Source: Pseudomonas sp. MWU13-2100
GTDB taxonomy: Bacteria; Pseudomonadota; Gammaproteobacteria; Pseudomonadales; Pseudomonadaceae
Direction of reading: 5' to 3'
Length of the DNA stretch: 64,000 bases
Assembly (NCBI RefSeq): GCF_023242365.1
Contig: NZ_JALLIX010000023.1
Span: 1 to 64,000, forward strand
Shown: positions 1-6,789 of the stretch, one piece after another
Layout: each line of letters begins with the position of its first letter
How positions within the stretch are numbered: position 1 is the stretch's first letter
The notes under the pieces: model-generated
Seen by the model: the letters and a program-made list of their open reading frames with translations, nothing else
Database searches by the model: none
Told to the model about the DNA's origin: nothing
Position numbers and translations under genes: made by a program

Positions 1-26
1 CTCCAGTCAACGGACGAATAGTGTAT

Positions 27-51
27 GTTGCGTCGACCGTTTGAGCCCGCC
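27..51. repeat. 25-bp repeat, copy A
   Basis: This 25-bp stretch recurs at 1988-2012 with a single mismatch (24 of 25 identical). At 1988 it directly follows a broken DUF3077 end and an 'aaaaggggac' half-site. Here it directly precedes the stop of the caspase-like gene, so it probably marks the edge of a repeat block that continues left of the window. Confidence 0.7.
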
Positions 52-64
52 TATTGCTGCGAAG

Positions 65-685
65 TTAAATTTCGTGGAATCCGCTGGGGCTATAAGAGTG
101 GCTGCTTGGAAGTCCTTGCGTGATTTGAAGGCCAGGGTGCGGCCCGGTACGTAGCTGATTATTGAAAATGGTGCAGGATACTATGTTGGGCCCAGGCAGT
201 GGCGCTGGTTGCGCGCCAGTCACATAGCCATGAGCATGAAGTCTTAATATGCCGTTAAGCGGAAATCTTGAGCCATGTATGGTTAGACGTGATGGCGTAA
301 CAGAATAATTACTTAGAAGATTAGGTGATTGTCGTTCTATCCACTGTCCAGCATTGCAAGAAAACATGATTACCACCTTTGGCTTTAAAATCTCTATAAG
401 GCGCCTGAAACTTGAGACAGCTATTCGCCTTGGCGGAGCGTCATTAGTTAGTGGCGTTCCTCTTTGCCCATTTCCCGCTCCATGTCCAGCCCATATAAAA
501 TCAAGAGAAGCATAGTTTCCTGCAAAAACCTGGACTTGTGCAAAAGTGGCCGGATCTATAACGGATCCCGCGCCCTGATTTATGAATTGAGCTTGTACGA
601 CGCCTACAATATTTGGCATCCCAGGAAGCCCAACAAGAAAATTTTGTCCTTGATCATCGCCATTGTGTATAACCAAATATGGCAT
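65..685 (-). CDS. Caspase-fold-like (clan CD) putative cysteine peptidase, 206 aa
   Basis: I do not recognise a named family. Two hydrophobic strands each end in a typical clan CD catalytic signature: 'LDFIWAGHG' with His68, and 'KVVIMFSCNAG' with Cys110. Spacing and order (His-Gly first, then Cys after a beta strand) fit caspase/gingipain/CHAT-like peptidases. There is no signal peptide, no membrane segment and no extra domain, so this would be a minimal stand-alone domain. The C-terminal third is Pro/Gly/Ser-rich. The ATG at 685 has a GGAG Shine-Dalgarno about 7 bases upstream. The gene is more AT-rich than the core genes to the right and lies downstream of palindrome copy 1 and a DUF3077 remnant, which suggests transfer. 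Substrate and role (defence, effector, processing) are unknown; activity is inferred from motifs only. Confidence 0.6.
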   Translation of the reverse strand: MPYLVIHNGDDQGQNFLVGLPGMPNIVGVVQAQFINQGAGSVIDPATFAQVQVFAGNYASLDFIWAGHGAGNGQRGTPLTNDAPPRRIAVSSFRRLIEILKPKVVIMFSCNAGQWIERQSPNLLSNYSVTPSRLTIHGSRFPLNGILRLHAHGYVTGAQPAPLPGPNIVSCTIFNNQLRTGPHPGLQITQGLPSSHSYSPSGFHEI

Positions 686-795
686 TCTGTAACTCCATGT
701 TTATTGTCCTCAGACATCTCAGCATAGCTGACCTGAGGTGGCCTACTGGTGTTGGTCGAGCCATATTATCCGAAGGCTGGTGGTGGAGGCGTATG

Positions 796-840
796 GAAAA
801 AGGAGGACCGGTTTATTTAGAGATCTCCGCCCTTTTCCTT
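796..840. repeat. Imperfect palindrome, copy 1
   Basis: About 40 bases starting with 'gaaaaaggaggacc' and ending with 'ggtctccgccctttt'-like sequence (actual end 'ctccgccctttt'), with an AT-rich centre. Equivalent elements lie at 1862-1902 and 2889-2931. All three abut a DUF3077 3' end, so this is a dispersed repeat and not a gene-specific terminator. Confidence 0.65.
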
Positions 841-896
841 TGACCGATCAGCCTACACCACCGCCCCACGCAGCATTCCCTGCGTCAAATCATCAG
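836..896 (-). pseudogene. DUF3077 3'-end remnant 1
   Basis: This segment aligns by eye with the last ~55 bases of the intact DUF3077 gene at 2946-3224 plus its downstream flank, sharing 'cagcctacacc' and 'cccacgcagca'. It would encode only the final ~15 residues of a DUF3077 protein. It is followed on its right by a half-palindrome 'ggaaaaggggac' (898-909), where the similarity stops. The rest of the gene is missing. Confidence 0.65.
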
Positions 897-1067
897 TGGA
901 AAAGGGGACGCAGTGGAAAAGTGCTTTTTGAGAGTCTTCCGCCAACGCCGGGCTTCACAAAAAACAAGAGATTTTCACGGCGGCGTGCTGATCAATCGGA
1001 AAAGCCGCCTCTAGGTATGCGTCCAGCCATCACGTCTTTGGGGGAAAGGCGGGAAAAGGAAACAAGA

Positions 1068-1103
1068 ACAAAAAAAGCCCTGGCATTTGGAGCCAGGGCT
1101 TTC
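1068..1103 (-). terminator. Rho-independent terminator for the gene at 1143-1709
   Basis: A 9-bp perfect stem (1076-1084 with 1092-1100, 'agccctggc'/'gccagggct') has a 7-base loop. On the minus strand it is followed by a run of seven T, about 40 bases past the stop codon of the small Cys-containing protein gene. The opposite side has only a short T run, so it works mainly on the minus strand. Confidence 0.85.
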
Positions 1104-1142
1104 TTGTCTGGCGTTGGCCTGAGTACTCCCTGGCCGACTACG

Positions 1143-1709
1143 TCACACCCGCTGGAATACGCCGGTCCCACTGCCGGAGAACTGCCCGCTGATGCTCCCG
1201 CCATCTTGTGATGGATGGACCAGAACGGCCAGCAGGCGCTGCCCGTCATGAAGGTACAGGGCGAGAGAGCCTGAACTAATCGACAATTGCAGCAACAACG
1301 AGACGCCAATGATGTTCCCGGCATCAGGTGCCGTGCCCTGCAGGTAGATGTTGGGAATGTTGACATTGGTCCCCGTACCCGTCACCTGGCCGACGAAGCG
1401 CACGGAGGTTCCTTGCTGGGGGGCATTTGGTCCAATCTCGGCGGTTGACGCACCAATCTGGATGGTTTCGGTCTGGGGATAAGCACCGCCACCGCTACTT
1501 TCGATGGAGAAGTAACCGCAAATGTTCTGTCGGCTTCCGCATCCACACAATGATTGCGGGTGTACGTTCTGATGGAGGACCTCTTCCAGCGCCGGCTTCG
1601 CATTGGAAAGCGCTCGCAGCCGTTTGATTTGTGCGTCGAAGGCTGCCTGTGATTGCGTTGTGAGCCCATCGATCTGCTCAGGTTTAATGTTTTGAAGAGA
1701 CAGAGTCAT
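1143..1709 (-). CDS. Unknown 188-aa protein with N-terminal Cys cluster
   Basis: I do not recognise this protein. The first ~50 residues look helical and charged. A short cluster follows (Cys55, Cys57, Cys64, in 'LCGCGSRQNICGY') and then Ser-Ser-Gly-Gly-Gly at 71-75. The remaining ~110 residues are rich in Gly, Ser, Thr and alternating hydrophobics, as in a beta-rich or fibrous domain. There is no signal peptide or clear membrane span. The start at 1709 is chosen because 'aaaagga' lies 8 bases upstream; an in-frame start further upstream at 1751 lacks one. The gene has its own terminator at 1068-1103, so it is probably monocistronic. It sits between two palindrome/DUF3077-remnant units and between two putative cysteine peptidases. 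That the glycine run could be a processing site is speculation. Confidence 0.7.
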   Translation of the reverse strand: MTLSLQNIKPEQIDGLTTQSQAAFDAQIKRLRALSNAKPALEEVLHQNVHPQSLCGCGSRQNICGYFSIESSGGGAYPQTETIQIGASTAEIGPNAPQQGTSVRFVGQVTGTGTNVNIPNIYLQGTAPDAGNIIGVSLLLQLSISSGSLALYLHDGQRLLAVLVHPSQDGGSISGQFSGSGTGVFQRV

Positions 1710-1861
1710 CACTAAAATCCTTTTAGTTTTTGCGAAAAGACCTGGAGACATTGCGCCTCACACGACCAGCGCACCCTCCAGTAGCACACCACGAATCCCT
1801 CGACTCGTGGCCCCTCCTTTAAAACACAACCTATAGGCGCTTACAACTACTTCCATTGTGC

Positions 1862-1902
1862 AAAAGGGGAGGACAAATTTTAAATCTCGCGGCCCTTTTC
1901 CC
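1862..1902. repeat. Imperfect palindrome, copy 2
   Basis: 'aaaaggggaggac' on the left faces 'gcggccctttt' on the right around an AT-rich centre. It has the same layout as copies 1 and 3 and abuts DUF3077 remnant 2. Confidence 0.65.
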
Positions 1903-1973
1903 TCGGCAAGTCAGCCCACACCGATGCCCAGGCGTAGCGCCCGCCATCCGCTTCCAGCGCGGCATCCAAGGAG
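1899..1973 (-). pseudogene. DUF3077 remnant 2 with internal deletion
   Basis: The sequence matches the intact DUF3077 gene at its extreme 3' end ('cagcccacaccgatg') and then jumps directly to a region about 75 bases further inside the gene ('ccatccgcttccagcgcgg', also at 3044-3062). In the intact gene the two flanks both carry a 'cgatg.ccca' motif, so the remnant looks like a deletion between short direct repeats. It ends in the half-palindrome 'gaaaaggggacg'. Confidence 0.65.
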
Positions 1974-1987
1974 GACGAAAAGGGGAC

Positions 1988-2012
1988 GTTGCGTCGACCG
2001 GTTGAGCCCGCC
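1988..2012. repeat. 25-bp repeat, copy B
   Basis: Second copy of the element at 27-51 with one mismatch. It follows the DUF3077 remnant and the 'aaaaggggac' half-site. The 220 bases between here and the next gene (2013-2231) show no gene or clear signal that I can support. Confidence 0.7.
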
Positions 2013-2231
2013 GCCCCCCTTTTTTTCAGAGCCACTGACCAGCCCTGTCGAAGTGTTCCATCTGCTCCGTCAGGACCTTGAAGATGGTCTACAATGGGTT
2101 CTGTTCTGAAAAATCTTGTTTTTTAGATCTATGGCAGGACGGTTGCTGTGACTCATTGAACGAGCTGTATTTAGGCCATAGGCGGTTTAATAAGTAGCGT
2201 TAATAGCCATATACAAGCACAGGAATAAATC

Positions 2232-2876
2232 ATGCCATATGCAGGAATTACTAAATCTGAGTTTATGGCAATGTGCCCTGGCTTGGAGTACCAGTCACAA
2301 GATTATAGCTGCTGGGCAGCTTGTATGTCTGTACTGATGCGTCTTAATGGTTTTTATGTATCAGAGCAAGTCATCATAAACGAATTCCCTGACTTTGCTG
2401 CTAAAGACGGTATTAACTCATCCCAATGGAAGAGATTAATTGACAAGATGAATGAAAAGTACTTCTCCACTATTTCTTTTAATCACTATGTTCTCGTCCC
2501 TTCGACTGGCTCGCCCTCCTCCTCCTCCTCCTCCTCCTCCTCCTCCTCCTCCTCCTCCTCCTCGCTGGTACGCTACTCGATTGTTAGGCAAATGTATTAT
2601 TACGAAAGATATGAGCTTTTTATTGATTTTCTCCATATCTTTAAAGGCGTCATGGTATTCATTGAAGGACATTTTGTAGTTTTGCTGGGTCATGACCCTG
2701 CAGATTCGACCGTCACATACTATGATCCTTGGGACAATACCACTCCTACAGTGCCAAAAAGTGTATTCAAGTCGTTTGGTGGCAGTGGAGAGGCCGCAGG
2801 AGTAAAGGAAAGAAGATTGATTCTTAATGCCGCAGAAAAATGGAGAACAAAGAGCAAGAGGGTGGTTTTATCATAG
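2232..2876 (+). CDS. Papain/C39-like cysteine peptidase, 214 aa, with poly-Ser linker
   Basis: The N-terminal motif 'QDYSCWAACMSVLM' (Cys27) is the nucleophile signature of papain-fold bacterial peptidases related to C39 and the papain-like cysteine protease family. The partner residues are His147 in 'EGHFVVLLGHD' and Asp165 in 'YYDPWD', in the order and spacing expected. A tract of 16 serines lies at about residues 96-111, between the Cys half and the His half, encoded by a near-pure TCC repeat. There is no transporter domain, so this is not a C39-type bacteriocin exporter, and no signal peptide. Start at 2232 has 'caggaa' 6-7 bases upstream. Codon use is clearly AT-rich compared with the core genes, and the gene stands alone on the plus strand, all consistent with transfer. 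Substrate unknown. Confidence 0.7.
   Translation: MPYAGITKSEFMAMCPGLEYQSQDYSCWAACMSVLMRLNGFYVSEQVIINEFPDFAAKDGINSSQWKRLIDKMNEKYFSTISFNHYVLVPSTGSPSSSSSSSSSSSSSSSSLVRYSIVRQMYYYERYELFIDFLHIFKGVMVFIEGHFVVLLGHDPADSTVTYYDPWDNTTPTVPKSVFKSFGGSGEAAGVKERRLILNAAEKWRTKSKRVVLS
2517..2561 (+). repeat. (TCC)15 microsatellite inside the peptidase gene
   Basis: Fifteen uninterrupted TCC codons followed by one TCG give 16 serines. Slippage in a trinucleotide tract keeps the reading frame, so it would alter linker length and not switch the gene off. Confidence 0.95.
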
Positions 2877-2888
2877 CGGTCCAAAGTA

Positions 2889-2931
2889 CCAAAAGGGACG
2901 GGACACCCATTAGCCGGTCTGTCCCCTTTCC
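2889..2931. repeat. Imperfect palindrome, copy 3
   Basis: 'aaaagggacgggaca' on the left pairs imperfectly with 'tgtcccctttcc' on the right. It is directly downstream of the intact DUF3077 gene (minus strand) and 13 bases past the stop of the cysteine peptidase gene. It may also act as a two-way transcription end. Confidence 0.7.
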
Positions 2932-2945
2932 TTTGACAAGCCAGC

Positions 2946-3224
2946 CTACACCGATGGCCCACGCAGCATCCCCTGCGTCAGATCGTCAATCACCGCTTTA
3001 CCCATTTCTCCCAGGTAATGCGATGCCCAAGCGTAGCGTTCTCCATCCGCTTCCAGCGCGGCATCCAAAGATAGTGCCTTCGCGCAATACAACAAGAGCG
3101 AGGCATGCTCCATAGCTTCCAGAATCGGCACACCAGGATTGACCCGGAACAGCTCACGACCTTGAGAGCCGCAAGTTGAAAAAGTGATAACGCCCAGCGT
3201 TTTGTTTGAAGGTGGATTGCTCAT
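2946..3224 (-). CDS. DUF3077 family small protein, 92 aa
   Basis: The motif 'LFRVNPGVPILEAMEHASLL' followed by 'YAWASHYLGEMGKAVIDDL' is characteristic of the small DUF3077 proteins found in many copies in Pseudomonas; their function is not known to me. The protein is soluble and mostly helical. The start at 3224 is supported by 'gggaggt' 6 bases upstream. Longer in-frame starts exist but run through the structured leader at 3240-3480 and are unlikely. This is the only intact copy here; two broken 3' ends lie to the left, so the gene family and its palindrome appear to be a preferred site for insertion or recombination. Confidence 0.8.
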   Translation of the reverse strand: MSNPPSNKTLGVITFSTCGSQGRELFRVNPGVPILEAMEHASLLLYCAKALSLDAALEADGERYAWASHYLGEMGKAVIDDLTQGMLRGPSV

Positions 3225-3239
3225 TGGGCACCTCCCGCA

Positions 3240-3480
3240 ACAGCTTGGGTGCTGAGGCTTGCAAACCGAAAACATGACTCCGTAAAAACGACCATACGCG
3301 TAACTCCTAATGTTGGGAGTTGCCACACTCGTTCTCAGGCGAAGGGTGGCAGCTGTGCGCAGGCTGAGAAACCGGGACAATAGGAACCCGGCAGACCGCG
3401 AAGGCCTCCCGCGCACAGCCGCCATGACACAGACGTGCGGGCACAAAAATAGCGCCAGCAGTCTAATGGATGGTGGCGCC
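3240..3480 (-). promoter_or_regulatory. Putative structured 5' leader of the DUF3077 gene
   Basis: The ~250 bases before the DUF3077 start hold nested inverted repeats. A 13-bp stem with one mismatch pairs 3348-3360 with 3411-3423; inside it a 5-bp GC stem pairs 3372-3376 with 3387-3391; and a separate 6-bp hairpin pairs 3302-3307 with 3316-3321. No credible small gene fits the stretch. It could be a cis-acting RNA element or a separate small RNA; strand is assumed from the neighbouring gene. I see nothing definable in 3481-3727. Confidence 0.45.
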
Positions 3481-3727
3481 TGTGCGCCTATTGTTTCACG
3501 GATTCTCAGGCCCGGTCGCTGAATGGGCAGCGACAATTCAAGGATAGCGGAGCATTCGAAGCACTCAAGCCAGCATTTGAAGCGAAACATTTCAAAAGCC
3601 AGCTGCCCTTGCCAGCCCCGGCGAGCAACCCCATTTCCTGATAAACTGCGCCCCATTCAGCCTCACGCCACTCAAGCCCGCGCCCTGCCCCATCCGCGCC
3701 GGCTGCGCCCACAGCGACAGACCTTCC

Positions 3728-4729
3728 ATGCCTTTGAACGACGCTACACCTTCACGCTCCGAGCCCTCTCGCCGCTTCTCCGTGGCTCCGATGATGGATT
3801 GGACTGATAGACATTGCCGGTTCTTCCTACGCCTGCTCTCCAAGCACACCCTGCTCTACACCGAAATGGTCACCACCGGCGCCATCCTTCACGGTGACCA
3901 TGAGCGTTTCCTGCGTCACAACGAAGCCGAGCACCCACTGGCCCTGCAACTGGGCGGCAGTGTGCCGGCTGATCTCGCCGCCTGCGCCCGTATGGCCCAG
4001 GACGCCGGTTACGACGAAGTGAACCTCAACGTCGGCTGCCCCAGCGACCGGGTGCAGAACAATATGATCGGTGCCTGCCTGATGGGGCATCCGGAGCTGG
4101 TGGCCGATTGCGTGAAAGCCATGCGCGATGCCGTGTCGATTCCGGTCACGGTCAAACACCGCATCGGCATCAACGGCCGTGACAGCTACGCCGAACTCTG
4201 CGATTTCGTGGGTAAAGTGCAGGAAGCCGGTTGCCGCAGCTTCACCGTGCATGCGCGGATCGCGATTCTGGAAGGTCTGTCGCCGAAGGAGAACCGGGAT
4301 ATTCCGCCGCTGCGGTATGACGTGGCGGCTCAGTTGAAGCAGGACTTTCCGGGGCTGGAGATTATCCTTAACGGTGGGATCAAGACCCTGGAACAGTGTC
4401 ACTTGCATTTGCAGACGTTTGATGGGGTGATGCTCGGCCGTGAGGCGTATCACAACCCGTATCTGCTGGCTGAGGTGGATCAGCAGTTGTTTGGCAGTGC
4501 AGCGCCGGTGATTTCACGGGCGCAAGCGTTGGCGCAGTTGCGGCCTTATGTGCAAGCGCATATTGCTGATGGCGGGGCGATGCACCATATCACTCGGCAT
4601 GTTTTGGGGCTGGGTACCGGGTTTCCAGGGGCACGGCGGTTTCGGCAGTTGTTGTCGGTGGATATTCACAAGGCCAAGGATCCGCTGGCGTTGCTGGATC
4701 AGGCGGGGGAGTTGTTGGAGGGGCGGTAG
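3728..4729 (+). CDS. dusA: tRNA-dihydrouridine(20/20a) synthase DusA
   Basis: Reduces uridine 20/20a in the tRNA D-loop using FMN and NADPH. The 333-residue chain has the TIM-barrel start 'FSVAPMMDWTDRHCR', the catalytic-Cys motif 'NLNVGCPSDRVQ' and the phosphate-binding 'IILNGGIKT' and 'GVMLGREAYHNP' segments of the family; 'THRVLGL'-type C-terminal region reads here as 'ITRHVLGLGTGFPGARRFR', typical of DusA. Length is normal. Start at 3728 gives the usual DusA N-terminus; no strong ribosome site is visible. It is monocistronic and faces the rssBC operon across a shared terminator. In P. aeruginosa the tal gene lies between dusA and rssC; it is absent here. Confidence 0.95.
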   Translation: MPLNDATPSRSEPSRRFSVAPMMDWTDRHCRFFLRLLSKHTLLYTEMVTTGAILHGDHERFLRHNEAEHPLALQLGGSVPADLAACARMAQDAGYDEVNLNVGCPSDRVQNNMIGACLMGHPELVADCVKAMRDAVSIPVTVKHRIGINGRDSYAELCDFVGKVQEAGCRSFTVHARIAILEGLSPKENRDIPPLRYDVAAQLKQDFPGLEIILNGGIKTLEQCHLHLQTFDGVMLGREAYHNPYLLAEVDQQLFGSAAPVISRAQALAQLRPYVQAHIADGGAMHHITRHVLGLGTGFPGARRFRQLLSVDIHKAKDPLALLDQAGELLEGR

Positions 4730-4755
4730 CGTGATCGGCTAGAGACCGCGTTATC

Positions 4756-4852
4756 GTTCTTCGCGGGCAAGCTCCGCTTCCACAGGGGACCGCGTTCCAG
4801 CCCCCCACTAGCGGCGTTAGCGTTCATCGTCAGCAAGACGGCTCCTACAGAA
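4756..4852. repeat. REP-like elements between dusA and rssC
   Basis: A half-REP 'cgcgggcaagctccgcttcc' with flanks (4760-4786) and a second, diverged one 'cgtcagcaagacggctccta' (4829-4848) resemble the P. fluorescens-group REPs that occur as inverted pairs elsewhere in this window. Confidence 0.65.
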
Positions 4853-4858
4853 CAGCGC

Positions 4859-4896
4859 AAAAAGGGCGACGTCCGCTTAGATGTCGCCCTTTTTTG
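4859..4896. terminator. Bidirectional terminator between dusA and rssC
   Basis: A 7-bp GC stem (4864-4870 with 4883-4889, 'gggcgac'/'gtcgccc') is extended by A runs on the left and T runs on the right, so it can stop transcription from both convergent genes. Confidence 0.88.
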
Positions 4897-4917
4897 TACG
4901 CGTGTGGCGTCAGTCCG

Positions 4918-5400
4918 TCAGGTGCGCTCCAGCGCATTCACCAGGTCGTGAAAGGCTTCGCGGTTCGAGTCGTTCAGGCCCATCAGGATCTTGTGCGCTT
5001 CCAGCACCTTGACCCGCACCACTTCTTCCGACTGGTCCTGCGACGGCAGGTCGGTCAGGCAATCCGTGCACGGAATCGGGTGGTTGACGATATTGAAGAC
5101 CTGGTCGAAACCCATGGACTGCAATAACCGGGTGATATCGTCGTGGGTGGTGACCACGGTCGGCAACAAGCCCACCTTCTGCCGCGACAAGATCGACAGT
5201 TTGGCCAGCAAACCCAGCGTGGTGCTGTCAATGCTGCGGGTTTCCGTCAGGTCGATCACAATCGCCGAAAAATTCAGCGCCGTGAAGATCCTTTCAATTG
5301 TTGCATCCAACGCTGAACAGAGGGTCAGGCGAACTTCACCGACAAACTTCAGAACGAAGGTGCCATCCTGCTCGGCGAACTGGATTCTACCGGTACTCAT
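4918..5400 (-). CDS. rssC: STAS-domain anti-sigma factor antagonist RssC
   Basis: A 160-residue STAS protein. The segment 'AIVIDLTETRSIDSTTLG' carries the conserved phosphorylatable Ser in 'DSTTLG'. The remaining ~60 residues after the STAS core hold a short Cys pair ('CTDC') and a helical C-terminus, as in the P. aeruginosa PA2797 type. In that system RssC is dephosphorylated by the PP2C-type RssB and takes part in partner-switch control of the general stress response through RpoS; I transfer this by gene order and similarity. The ATG at 5400 overlaps the rssB stop (TGATG), so translation is coupled; the TTG just upstream is not needed. Confidence 0.85.
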   Translation of the reverse strand: MSTGRIQFAEQDGTFVLKFVGEVRLTLCSALDATIERIFTALNFSAIVIDLTETRSIDSTTLGLLAKLSILSRQKVGLLPTVVTTHDDITRLLQSMGFDQVFNIVNHPIPCTDCLTDLPSQDQSEEVVRVKVLEAHKILMGLNDSNREAFHDLVNALERT

Positions 5401-6581
5401 CAAATGTTCCTGCTCAACACTAACAGGGCGATATCATCCGGCATCTCCCCTAGCGTGGCCAATCCAAAGACCTGGCGCAAGCCATCCAGGCTGCCCCCGG
5501 CTGTTTTTACCAGTTCAGGTAAAGCAGCCTCTTTCTCTTTGAGTGTATCTTGCGTCAAAAGGTCCAGAATGCCATCTGACATCAGCGTCAAGCTGAACGC
5601 CGGCGGCAGTTCCAGGATGTGATCTTCATAGGTGGCTTCGTTGAACAAGCCCACCGGCAAACCACGCCCTTCCAGGTAACGCACGCTGTCCGGGGTATAG
5701 AGCACCGGCAACGGCAAGTGCCCGCCAATGCTGTAGGTCAACAATCCGGTCTCTTCATCGATCACGCCGCCGACCATGGTCACGTGCTTGCCCAGCTTGC
5801 AGTTGATCAGGCCACGGTTGATATGACCCAGCACTTGCGACGGGGTGAACTCCGGCAAGGTGCCGTTGCGCTTGGATTCGAACAGCAGGCGCGTGGTCAT
5901 GAACTTCAGCAGCACGGTGACGAACGCCGATGACGCACCATGACCGGACACATCCGCCAGGTAGAACGCCACGCGGCGCTCATCGACGCGGAAGTAGTCG
6001 ACGAAATCACCCGACAGGTACAAAGACGGGATGATCTGGTGCGCGAACTGGAACTCGTCGATGCTCCACGGGCTGGTCGGCAGCATGTTCATCTGCACCT
6101 GGCGACCGGCGTTCTGGTCTTCCTGGAGCAGGTGCAGGCTGGCTTCGAGCTCGCGGTTGGCGGTTTCCAGCTTCTCGCGGTAGCGCTGGTTCTCCAGCAG
6201 CAGGCGAGCACGATCCAGCGCCCGGCGCACGGAGTGCTCCAGAACGGCAAGGTCCTCGAGGGGCTTGATGAGGTAGTCGGCTGCACCCAGGCGCAACGCT
6301 TCGACCGCGTCGTTCATGACGCCGGCACCGGACACCACGATCACCGGCGTTTGCGGCGAAAGCTCAGTCACCTGACGAATCAGCTCAAGACCGCCCATCT
6401 GGGGCATGCGCAGGTCGCAGATGATCAGATCGGGCTTGGAGCGCTCGAATACCTCAAGCCCCTGCAAGCCATTGCCGGCCTGCAGGACGCTGAATCCGCT
6501 GTCTTCCAAGTAGGCCGCAAGGCTTGCACGCACTACTTCGTCGTCATCAATTATCAGCAGCGTGGCACTGGTTTTTTGCAT
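5400..6581 (-). CDS. rssB: Response regulator with PP2C phosphatase output, RssB
   Basis: A receiver domain (residues 1-125) has the acidic pocket 'IDDDE' at 11-15, phospho-acceptor Asp56 in 'DLIICDLRMP' and Lys in 'DYLIKPLEDL'. A coiled-coil linker (~130-165) joins it to a PP2C/SpoIIE-type phosphatase domain (~180-393) with 'LSGDFVDYF', 'YLADVSGHGASSAF' and 'LMSDGILDL' metal-binding motifs. This is the Pseudomonas RssB layout (PA2798 type, 394 aa), where the output dephosphorylates the adjacent STAS protein. It is thus linked to RpoS control, although E. coli RssB is a degradation adaptor with a dead phosphatase domain; here the metal-binding acidic residues are kept. First gene of a two-gene operon with rssC. 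Confidence 0.88.
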   Translation of the reverse strand: MQKTSATLLIIDDDEVVRASLAAYLEDSGFSVLQAGNGLQGLEVFERSKPDLIICDLRMPQMGGLELIRQVTELSPQTPVIVVSGAGVMNDAVEALRLGAADYLIKPLEDLAVLEHSVRRALDRARLLLENQRYREKLETANRELEASLHLLQEDQNAGRQVQMNMLPTSPWSIDEFQFAHQIIPSLYLSGDFVDYFRVDERRVAFYLADVSGHGASSAFVTVLLKFMTTRLLFESKRNGTLPEFTPSQVLGHINRGLINCKLGKHVTMVGGVIDEETGLLTYSIGGHLPLPVLYTPDSVRYLEGRGLPVGLFNEATYEDHILELPPAFSLTLMSDGILDLLTQDTLKEKEAALPELVKTAGGSLDGLRQVFGLATLGEMPDDIALLVLSRNI

Positions 6582-6789
6582 GTGGGCAAACGGCGCCAGA
6601 ATTAGGTTGGCGTAGACAGCAAGGCAACGTGCCCGACTCGTACTACTGGATTCGCTTTCTAGCCTCTCTGTCTCGATTGTGTCGAACGTTCACGTCCGGT
6701 GCATCGGTATCAGAGGTGCCCTTCTAAGGCGCAGACGGTACTCCCATCCGCCGGGCGTTTCAAGCTCATGCCGATGGTCGCTTGACGTC

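Noticed and set aside
1143..1709. A RiPP precursor with the Cys cluster as core peptide
   Set aside because: The Cys cluster is in the first third and is followed by 110 residues of beta-rich sequence; no cyclase, radical-SAM or exporter gene is near. Kept only as a possible peptidase substrate.
2436..2693. Poly-Gly or poly-Pro frames over the microsatellite
   Set aside because: These are other readings of the TCC repeat; only the plus-strand peptidase frame has catalytic motifs and a ribosome site.
796..2931. A CRISPR array
   Set aside because: The three palindromes are ~1 kb apart, imperfect and linked to gene remnants; there are no regular spacers and no cas genes.
3225..3656. Long N-terminal extension of the DUF3077 protein
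   Set aside because: The frame stays open through the structured leader but has Arg/Ser/Cys-rich composition; the start at 3224 has the only good ribosome site and gives the normal family length.
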